Positions 54,597 through 64,000 of a stretch of 64,000 nt of DNA are shown piece after piece. Under the pieces are notes generated by a model. That model saw nothing but the letters and a program-made list of their open reading frames with translations, was not told the DNA's origin and did no database searches. Source of the DNA: Actinomycetes bacterium. Lineage in GTDB: Bacteria > Actinomycetota > Actinomycetes > Streptosporangiales > Streptosporangiaceae. The number at the start of each line of letters is the position of its first letter. Position 1 is the first letter of the stretch. The position numbers and the translations under genes were made by a program. The stretch lies in contig JAJYTW010000001.1 of NCBI GenBank assembly GCA_021792855.1, positions 1 to 64,000 of the forward strand, in the 5' to 3' direction.

Positions 54597-55171
54597 CTAC
54601 CGGCGATTCATGAGCAGGCTCATGGCTTCCGCCCTCGTCGCATCTGAGCTGCGGAAGCAGCCTCGAACCGCCGAGGTGACCGTCTTGGCGCCCGGCTTAC
54701 GCACTCCGCGCATCGCCATGCACAGGTGTTCAGCCTCCACCACAACGATAACGCCCCGGGGTTCCAGAACGTTCACGAGCGAATCGGCGATCTGACTCGT
54801 CATCCGTTCCTGCACCTGGGGACGCTTGGCGTAGACATCCACCAGCCTGGCAAGTTTCGACAAGCCGGTGATCTGCCCCTGCTCGTTTGGGATGTAGCCA
54901 ATATGGGCGTACCCGAAAAACGGCACCAGATGATGCTCGCAGGTGGAGAACATCTCGATGTCCCGCACCAGCACCATCTCATCGTGGTCGGCGTCGAACA
55001 CCGTGGTCAGCACATCTTCCGGGCGCTGCCGGAGTCCGGCGAACTGCTCGGCATACGCCCTGGCCACCCGGCTCGGCGTGTCCTTGATGCCGTCCCTGGC
55101 CGGATCCTCGCCGATCGCGATCAGGATCTCGCGCACGGCGCGCTCAACGCGCGCGAGATCCACCGGCGGCA

Positions 55172-55175
<4 letters not shown>
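54597..55175 (-). CDS. folE: GTP cyclohydrolase I
   Basis: [85 protein letters not shown]. Confidence 0.97.
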
Positions 55176-57274
<2,099 letters not shown>

Positions 57275-57565
57275 CGATGAGCGGCCCTGCGAGCCGGGCC
57301 GTTACCTCCTGCCGAGCCTCGTGTCCCGCCGCCTTCCGGCAGGAGCGCATTGCGTCCGAGAGCATTCCCTGCGCGGTATTCCCGTTCTCGCCCGCGATAA
57401 CGCGGGGAAACTGACGGTACACCGAGCCGAGTAGCACCAGCACGTAGGCGGCACTCGGGAAGCCGCGTGCCCTATGCTCCGCCTCTACCCCATCTCAACG
57501 CCATCCAACTCGCGATGTGTTCCCGGCCGCGGAGCGCGGCCTCGGGGGGCAGCGGCGGAGCCGCC

Positions 57566-58120
57566 TCAGTTGCCGTACATGTGCGGGGCGAGTGTACCGA
57601 TGAATGGCAGGTTCCTGTACCGCTCGGCGTAGTCGAGCCCGTACCCGATGACGAACTCGTCGTCGATCTCGAACCCGGTGTAGGCCACCTCCACGGGCAT
57701 CTGGGCAGCGGCCCGCTTCCGCAGCAGCACGCACACCCGCACCGAGGCCGGCTCCCTGGACTGCAGGTTGTGCACCAGGTAGGACAGCGTCAGGCCGGAG
57801 TCCACGATGTCCTCCACGACCAGCACGTGCTTGCCGGTGATGTCGGCATCGAGATCCTTCAGGATCCGGACCACACCGGATGAGGTGGTAGACGACCCGT
57901 AGGAGGAGATCGCCATCCAGTCCATCTCAACCGGCAGGTGGACGGCGCGGGCCAGGTCGGCCATCACCATCACCGCGCCCTTGAGCACGCCGACCAGCAG
58001 AAGTTCGCGGCCGGCGTAATCGGCGTCGATCTGGGCCGCTAGCTCGCGGATCCGCTGCTGTAGCTGATCGGGCGTGATCAGCACGTTGAGCAGGTCAGGT
58101 CCCATGTCCGTGGCATCCAC
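57566..58120 (-). CDS. hpt: Hypoxanthine phosphoribosyltransferase
   Basis: ELLLVGVLKGAVMVMADLARAVHLPVEMDWMAISSYG, VLVVEDIVDSGLTLSYLVHNL. Confidence 0.96.
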   Translation of the reverse strand: MDATDMGPDLLNVLITPDQLQQRIRELAAQIDADYAGRELLLVGVLKGAVMVMADLARAVHLPVEMDWMAISSYGSSTTSSGVVRILKDLDADITGKHVLVVEDIVDSGLTLSYLVHNLQSREPASVRVCVLLRKRAAAQMPVEVAYTGFEIDDEFVIGYGLDYAERYRNLPFIGTLAPHMYGN

Positions 58121-58132
58121 CGCGGCCTCCGT

Positions 58133-59131
58133 TCAGGTTCGGGCGGTGAAGTGCAGCCTGCCATACCGCCGGGAGCACCGTAGCCCCCCTGGCAGGTCCG
58201 TACCGCGCTGCCCTCGCCACCCGGTCACCAGCGCGTCCAGGCCGGCCACATGCGCGGCGGTCAGCGATCCGGCCGGCGCGCCGGCCGCCACCGCCGCGCG
58301 CCGCAGCAGCCTGGTCCGGATCGGGCCGGGCAGGGCAGCCAGCGCCGCAACCTCCAGTCCGGCCCGGTCGGCGCCGGGCGACCCGATCCGCTCCCCGGCC
58401 GCATCGGTTAGCTCGTCGAGCAGATCGGCGTCGGCCCGGATCTGATCGGCGGTCCTGGCCAGCGCCTCGATCACGCCCGGGCCCAGCAGGTCCGCCAGCA
58501 TCGGCAGGACCCGCTGGCGCACCCGGGTCCTGGCGAACGCCGGATCGTCGTTCTGCGGGTCGTCCCAGGGCGCCAGGCCCGCCGCCGCGCAGGCCGCACG
58601 GGTCTGCTCCCGGCGCAGCCCGAGCAGCGGCCTCCGGTACCGGCCGCTGACCGGCGCCATGCCGGCGATCGATCGCGGCCCGGAGCCCCGGACCAAGCCA
58701 AGCAGCACCGTCTCCGCCTGATCGTCCATGGTGTGTCCGAGCAGGATCACCGCGGCGCCGAGGTCCGCCGCCGCGGCGTCCAGGGCCGCGTACCTAGCCT
58801 GCCTGGCGGCTCCCTCCGGGCCGGGGTAGCCGGGTTCGCCACGGGCCGCTACCGCGACCCGGACCGCCCGCACCGGATCGAGGCCGAGTCCGGTGAGCGT
58901 CGCTCGCACCCGGGCGGCCTGCGCCGCCGAGCCCGGCTGCAGGCCGTGGTCGACCGTGACCGCGCCACCGCGCAGACCGAGCCTGGACGCCTCGAAGCCG
59001 AGCGCGGCAGCCAGCGCGAGCGAGTCAGGCCCGCCGGAGCAGGCGGCGAGAACCAGGTCCCCGGGCCGGGCGTCGGCCAGGCAGCGGCGGACGGCAAGAC
59101 GCGCGGCGGCGACCGCCGGATCCGGGCCCAC
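58133..59131 (-). CDS. tilS: tRNA(Ile)-lysidine synthetase
   Basis: LVLAACSGGPDSLALAAAL P-loop, VDHGLQPGSAAQA, ILLGHTMDDQAETVLLGLVRGSG. Confidence 0.95.
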   Translation of the reverse strand: MGPDPAVAAARLAVRRCLADARPGDLVLAACSGGPDSLALAAALGFEASRLGLRGGAVTVDHGLQPGSAAQAARVRATLTGLGLDPVRAVRVAVAARGEPGYPGPEGAARQARYAALDAAAADLGAAVILLGHTMDDQAETVLLGLVRGSGPRSIAGMAPVSGRYRRPLLGLRREQTRAACAAAGLAPWDDPQNDDPAFARTRVRQRVLPMLADLLGPGVIEALARTADQIRADADLLDELTDAAGERIGSPGADRAGLEVAALAALPGPIRTRLLRRAAVAAGAPAGSLTAAHVAGLDALVTGWRGQRGTDLPGGLRCSRRYGRLHFTART

Positions 59132-59137
59132 CGTCGC

Positions 59138-60238
59138 TCAGCGGGGCGGCCGGGTGCCGTCCACCCGCGCCAGCCAGCGCAGCGGGGAGTCGAACTCGTC
59201 CCTGGTCGGCAGCGTCTCCGGCGAGGTCCAGACCTGGTTGAAGGCCGCCATCCCGGCCTCGTCCACGACCGCCCGGACGAACGCCGAACCCTGCTGGTAC
59301 TGGCGCATCTTCAGGTCGATGCCGAGGATCCTGCGGATCGCCTGCTCACCCCGGGTCGCCGAGGTCCGCCGGGCATTGAAGGCGGCCCTGATCCGCTCGA
59401 CCGACGGGACCACCGCCGGGCCGACCGCGTCCATGACATAGTCGCCGTGCCCCTCGACCAGCGTCATGACGGAGGTCAGCCGGTCCAGGATCTCGCGCTG
59501 GCGCGGAGTCTGCATCACCTCGATCAGGCTGGCGCCGTCACCGCCGCGGACCGCGCCGGACACCACGCCGGCCACCGAGCGGAGCCGGTTCAGGATGGAT
59601 GCCGGGTCAAGATCGGAGGCGAGCAGGAACTCCGTCATCTGCTGCTGCACATATGGCCTTAGCCAGGGCACCGAGGTGAACTGGGTCCGGTGCGTCTCCT
59701 CGTGCAGGCAGACCCAGCGCCGGAAGTCGTGCGGGTCCACCCCGAGTTCCCGCTCCACCATCACGATGTTGGGCGCCACCAGGGTGAGCCGCCCGGGCGG
59801 CGCCTGGTCGACCGGGCGGTCCGGGTCTGGCGGCAGGAACAACTCGTACTGGCCGAGCACCCGGCTAGCCAGATAGACCAGGATCAGGCCCGCCTGCATG
59901 CCGGTCACCCGGGAGCCGACCGCGGTCACGACCGAGCCGCCGGGCGGCGCGACGCCGACCTCCCGCATGTGCTCGACCAGCGGGTCAAGCACGACCTGGA
60001 AGCCGGAGATGTTGGCCCGGATCCAGCCGGGCCGGTCCACCACCGCGACGGCGCCGCCGTCGTCCCCGCCGGATAGGCCGGTGACCTCGCGCACCGGCTC
60101 GGCCACCACAGCCGCCTGGTCGCGCAGTTCGGCCACGACCTGACGGGCCTGCGCGATGCTGACCTGCGGGCCTGGCCTGACCCACCGGATGGCGGTCGAG
60201 GCGGCAACGTTCCAGTCGATCATCTGCGAGCTGCTCAC
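59138..60238 (-). CDS. DUF2342 zinc-dependent metalloprotease-like protein
   Basis: PNIVMVERELGVDPHDFRRWVCLHEETHRTQFTSVPWLRPYV (HExxH), FNQVWTSPETLPTRDEFDSPLRWLARV. Confidence 0.9.
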   Translation of the reverse strand: MSSSQMIDWNVAASTAIRWVRPGPQVSIAQARQVVAELRDQAAVVAEPVREVTGLSGGDDGGAVAVVDRPGWIRANISGFQVVLDPLVEHMREVGVAPPGGSVVTAVGSRVTGMQAGLILVYLASRVLGQYELFLPPDPDRPVDQAPPGRLTLVAPNIVMVERELGVDPHDFRRWVCLHEETHRTQFTSVPWLRPYVQQQMTEFLLASDLDPASILNRLRSVAGVVSGAVRGGDGASLIEVMQTPRQREILDRLTSVMTLVEGHGDYVMDAVGPAVVPSVERIRAAFNARRTSATRGEQAIRRILGIDLKMRQYQQGSAFVRAVVDEAGMAAFNQVWTSPETLPTRDEFDSPLRWLARVDGTRPPR

Positions 60239-60271
60239 CCTCCCACCGTACGTGGCGGCGGGCGATATCGG

Positions 60272-61729
60272 TTACCCGCAGCCGCAGCCGGCCACCGCAC
60301 TAGCCAGTTGCGCCAGCGTCGACATGGCCAGCAGCAGGTGCTTCTTCGCGAAGCTGTCGCCCATGAAGACGAAACCGAGCAACTGCCCGCCACGGGTGTA
60401 GGCGATCCCGGCCATCGCCGCGACCGAGGACAGATTCCCGGTCTTGGCCCGGACCGTGCCGAGGGCCGCCGGGGAGAACGGGCCGAAGTAGCTGCCGGGC
60501 GCGAGCGTCCCGGAGAACCCGGCGACCGGGGCACCGATGATCACGGACCGGAACCGTGGCCTGGCCAGCGCCAGCCGGAGCAGCCGGATCAGCGCCCGCG
60601 GCGTGATCGAGTTCAGCGGGGACAGCCCGCTGCCGTCGTAGATGCGGATGCCCCGCACGCCCAGCCGCGCATCCACCGCCATCACCGCGGCAGCGCCGCC
60701 GCTGAACGTGGCCGGCCGACCGGTCGCGATCGCGACCTGCCTGGCCAGCGTCTCGGCGATGACGTTGTTGCTCTCGACCAGCATCTGGCCGATGATCTGG
60801 GTCAGCGGCGGCGAGGTGACCGCCGCCAGCAAGCGGCCGCGCCCGGCCCTGGGGACCGCGGCCGGCTGGCCGAAAACCGTGATGCCGTCCCTGGCCAGCC
60901 AGGTGGCGTAGGCCCGGGCGGCGTCCAGCCCCGGGGTCATCGACCTGGGCAGGAAGTTGACCGGATCGTCGGAGTTCTCCGGGGTGCCCTGCGAGGTCAG
61001 CCTGCCCTGGTCCACCTCCAGGCCGGTGATCGGCGCGACGTTGCCGGTGCTGATGTAGTTGTCCTTGGCGCCGAGCGCGGGCCAGCCGGCGGCCTGCACC
61101 GGGCCGCTGAACAGCGCCTGGTCGTAGCCGAGCCGGACCGAGCGCACGCCGCTAGCTCGCAGTGCCCGTGCGGTCCGGGCGGCCAGCGCGGCCAGGGTGG
61201 CCGGCTGCGGGTAGTCCGCGGCCGGGAACGGCGCGGCGGCGAGCGTCGGGTCACCGCCGCCGATCAGCACGATCCTGGCGCCACGCGCGGTCAGCGGGCC
61301 CGCGGCACGCACCGAGGTGGTGAAGGTGGCCGCCGGGCCGAGCACCGCCAGGGCGGCGGTCGCGGTGGCCAGCTTGGTGGTCGATGCGGGCGTGAAGCCG
61401 GTGGACGCGTTCTGCGCGTACAGCACCCGCCCGGTCGTCAGGTTGGTCACCAGCACCCCGACGTGCGGCCCGAGTCCGCCCCCGGCGATCAGCCCGGAAA
61501 GGGCGCTGGCGACCCCGGCGGAGGTGGCGCCGACGGCGCGGCCCGGCAGGATCCCGGTGGCGGGCCGCGGCCCGGGGCCGGCCGCGGTGACCGGCGCACC
61601 GGACACCCTGGGCACCGCCAGGCGGGCCAGCCTGGCCGGAAGCATCTTGGCGACCGCCACACCGGCGCCTACCGTGAAGAGACCGAGCACCGCGAGCGTC
61701 GCGACAGCCATCCGTGCCAGCCGGTTCAC
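60272..61729 (-). CDS. dacB: D-alanyl-D-alanine carboxypeptidase/endopeptidase (PBP4-type)
   Basis: [23 protein letters not shown] (SxxK), [16 protein letters not shown] (SxN), [16 protein letters not shown] (KTG). Confidence 0.95.
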   Translation of the reverse strand: MNRLARMAVATLAVLGLFTVGAGVAVAKMLPARLARLAVPRVSGAPVTAAGPGPRPATGILPGRAVGATSAGVASALSGLIAGGGLGPHVGVLVTNLTTGRVLYAQNASTGFTPASTTKLATATAALAVLGPAATFTTSVRAAGPLTARGARIVLIGGGDPTLAAAPFPAADYPQPATLAALAARTARALRASGVRSVRLGYDQALFSGPVQAAGWPALGAKDNYISTGNVAPITGLEVDQGRLTSQGTPENSDDPVNFLPRSMTPGLDAARAYATWLARDGITVFGQPAAVPRAGRGRLLAAVTSPPLTQIIGQMLVESNNVIAETLARQVAIATGRPATFSGGAAAVMAVDARLGVRGIRIYDGSGLSPLNSITPRALIRLLRLALARPRFRSVIIGAPVAGFSGTLAPGSYFGPFSPAALGTVRAKTGNLSSVAAMAGIAYTRGGQLLGFVFMGDSFAKKHLLLAMSTLAQLASAVAGCGCG

Positions 61730-61850
61730 CGTCCGCGCTCTCCTTGATGCCAGGTCCCGCCGGGACGGGTCGTTGACACCAGAGGGTATACATCAGGGCG
61801 GGGGGCGTACGCCGAGGCAGCAGAAACTACGTTGGGCAGGAGACCGGTTC

Positions 61851-62363
61851 GTGGTATTCGATGTCGTTATAGAGATCCCTAAGGGTCAGCGCAACAAGTA
61901 CGAGATGGATCACGAGACCGGCCGGATCCGGCTGGACCGGATGCTTTTCACCTCGACCAGGTACCCGGCCGATTACGGGTTCATCGAGCACACGTTGGCC
62001 GGCGACGGCGATCCGCTGGACGCGCTGGTCCTGCTGGACGAGCCCACGTTTCCCGGCTGCCTGATCTACTGCCGGGCGATCGGGATGTTCCGGATGCGCG
62101 ATGAGAAGGGCGCCGACGACAAGGTGCTCTGCGTTCCGGCCACCGATCCGCGGATGGCGCACCTGACCGACATCGAGGACGTCCCGGAGTACGACCGACT
62201 GGAAATTCAGCACTTCTTCGAGGTGTACAAGGCGCTCGAGCCTGGTAAGGAAGTCGAGGCCGCGAAGTGGGTGGGGAGGCAAGCCGCCGATGATGAGATC
62301 GAGGCATGCCGGCAGCGGCTCGCGCGGGCCGAGGGCCGGGCGGAGGACTCTGGTGACGGCTGA
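61851..62363 (+). CDS. ppa: Inorganic pyrophosphatase
   Basis: [65 protein letters not shown] start after AGGAGACC. Confidence 0.97.
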   Translation: MVFDVVIEIPKGQRNKYEMDHETGRIRLDRMLFTSTRYPADYGFIEHTLAGDGDPLDALVLLDEPTFPGCLIYCRAIGMFRMRDEKGADDKVLCVPATDPRMAHLTDIEDVPEYDRLEIQHFFEVYKALEPGKEVEAAKWVGRQAADDEIEACRQRLARAEGRAEDSGDG

Positions 62364-63156
62364 CCGGTCGTCCGCCGCCCGGCCGGCGGACGACCCAGCG
62401 CGACCCGCCAGCGACGTGCCGCGATCCGGCGAGGCCGGGGCCGGCGCGGAGACCAGGCCGACCCGGCCGCTCAGCGACGCCGAGGCGCTTGGCCTGCGCA
62501 ACGAACCGCTGCTGCGGGACCTGAACGAGGACGACGCGATCACGATCCGGCCGCACGTCCAGGTGACCGCCCTGCAACGGGGCGATCGGCTGTACGGTCA
62601 GGGCGATCTCGGTGACCGGCTCTACGTGGTGATCGACGGCAAGGTCAAGCTCACCAGGACCGCGCCGGACGGCCGGGAGGTCCTGGTCCGGGTGGAGGGG
62701 CCGGGCGGCATGTTCGGCGAGCTTGCCATGTTCGACCCCGAACTGCGGACCGCCACGGCGACCGCGGTAACCGACGCGACGCTGGCCGGTCTGGCGCACG
62801 AGGACTTCCGGCAGGTGCTCGAGACCCGTCCCGGCGTGGCGATGCACATGCTGAAGGCGCTCGCGCAGCGACTGCGCGAGGTGACCGAGACCAACACGAA
62901 CCTGATCTTCACCGACGTGCCCGGCCGGGTCGCCAAGGCGCTGCTCGAACTCGGCGACCGGTTCGGCGTCGAGCAGGACGACGGAATCCTGGTCAGCCAC
63001 GACCTAACCCAGGAGGAACTCGCCCAGCTTGTCGGCGCCTCCCGCGAGACGGTGAACAAGGCGCTCGCCGACTTCGCGACCCGGGGCTGGATCCAGCTTT
63101 CCGCCAAGTCGGTGCTGCTGCTCGACCCCGACCGGCTCCGGCGCCGGGCCAGGTAG
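62353..63156 (+). CDS. Crp/Fnr-family transcriptional regulator
   Basis: cNMP-binding fold ([48 protein letters not shown]) plus [34 protein letters not shown]. Confidence 0.94.
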   Translation: MTADRSSAARPADDPARPASDVPRSGEAGAGAETRPTRPLSDAEALGLRNEPLLRDLNEDDAITIRPHVQVTALQRGDRLYGQGDLGDRLYVVIDGKVKLTRTAPDGREVLVRVEGPGGMFGELAMFDPELRTATATAVTDATLAGLAHEDFRQVLETRPGVAMHMLKALAQRLREVTETNTNLIFTDVPGRVAKALLELGDRFGVEQDDGILVSHDLTQEELAQLVGASRETVNKALADFATRGWIQLSAKSVLLLDPDRLRRRAR

Positions 63157-63183
63157 GCCCGGACGCTACCTGGCGAACCGGAA

Positions 63184-64000
63184 TCAGCCGGAATCCCGCG
63201 GCCTGCCGAAGCCGTCCGGAAGCTCGCCAAGCTCGCCCAGGTAGGCGAGCTGAGCCCGGACCGAGTACTCGGCGACCTGCCACAGCGCCCGGTCCACGTC
63301 GGCGTACACGCGGGCCACGATCTCGGCCGCCGACCGGTCCCCGGCCGCCAGCGCGGCCCTGATCTCGGCGAGTCGCTCCGCGCGATGCGTTAGGTAGTAA
63401 TCGAGGGTTCCCGCCGGGTCGGCGAGCAGCGGTCCGTGACCCGGCAGCAGCGTCGCGAGCGGCGCGCTGTCGGCCAAGGTCCGGAGCCGGTCCAGCGAAG
63501 CCAGGTAGTCGCGCAGGCTGCCGTCGCCAGCGATCACGGTGGTGCCTCGGCCGAGCACCGTGTCGCCGGTCAGCACGGCCCGGTCGGCCCGCAGGTACAG
63601 GCTCACCGAGTCGGCCGTGTGACCGGGCGTGCCCAGCACCTCGATCTCGCAGCCGCCGTCGGTGACCACCGTGCCGGGCGGCAGGCCCTCGCTGCCCAAC
63701 CGGAACGCCGGATCGACCGCGCGGACGCCGGCCCCGGTCAGGCGGGCCAGGGTGCGGGCGCCGGCCGAGTGATCGAGATGACCGTGGGTGAGGATGATCG
63801 CCGCGATCCGCTGCCCGGCGCGCTCGGCGGTCGCGCGCACCCGCAGCAGATGCGCCTCGTCATCCGGCCCGGGATCCACCACGACCGCGGTAGTCGAGCC
63901 AGGCTCGGCGATCAGGTAGCTGTTGGTGCCGTCCAGCGTCATCGGGGATGGGTTGGGCGCGAGCACGCAGCGCGCCCGCGCGGTGCCCGAGCCGTCGATC
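63184..64000 (-). CDS. MBL-fold metallo-hydrolase, 5' end beyond window
   Basis: NPSPMTLDGTNSYLIAEPGSTTAVVVDPGP, ILTHGHLDHSAGARTLARL; frame open to window end. Confidence 0.88.
   Translation of the reverse strand, partial: IDGSGTARARCVLAPNPSPMTLDGTNSYLIAEPGSTTAVVVDPGPDDEAHLLRVRATAERAGQRIAAIILTHGHLDHSAGARTLARLTGAGVRAVDPAFRLGSEGLPPGTVVTDGGCEIEVLGTPGHTADSVSLYLRADRAVLTGDTVLGRGTTVIAGDGSLRDYLASLDRLRTLADSAPLATLLPGHGPLLADPAGTLDYYLTHRAERLAEIRAALAAGDRSAAEIVARVYADVDRALWQVAEYSVRAQLAYLGELGELPDGFGRPRDSG

Overview
This is a 64 kb window of a very GC-rich actinobacterial chromosome. Nearly all of it is ordinary housekeeping content, with gene order resembling Streptomyces and relatives. The left part carries grpE(partial)-dnaJ-hspR-clpB, a TPR protein, a NYN-domain protein with a huge low-complexity tail, pyrE, fba, purA, purD-purB-purC and murA. 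The middle carries an aminotransferase, NrtR-like NUDIX, macrodomain protein, BlaI/M56 pair, AlaX, asparaginase-BKACE, dtd, radA, mutY, clpC and lsr2. The right part carries NlpC/P60, lysS, coaX-nadC-nadB-panC-like, folK-folB-folP, an MprF-like protein, folE, ftsH, hpt, tilS, a DUF2342 protein, dacB, ppa, a Crp-family regulator and a partial MBL-fold hydrolase. No rRNA, tRNA, CRISPR or transposase genes were seen. The most unusual locus is at 14.7-18.7 kb: a predicted PAPS-type sulfotransferase overlaps by 4 nt (ATGA) a single 991-codon ORF that fuses a DHA2-type MFS exporter to a C-terminal arylsulfate sulfotransferase (ASST) domain. A tiny lipoprotein follows, and palindromic operator-like sites lie upstream. 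I infer a self-contained export-and-sulfation cassette. Other points worth checking: a NYN nuclease with a ~600-aa G/Q/N/Y-rich tail encoded partly by in-frame 15-bp minisatellites; a PanC homologue that has lost most catalytic signature residues; two tandem ClgR-like boxes and a 20-bp hairpin upstream of clpC; a G-quadruplex-forming octanucleotide repeat; an orphan two-gene operon; and a leaderless-promoter signature shared by nucleotide genes. Everything here was read by eye from the sequence and ORF track; no searches were run.
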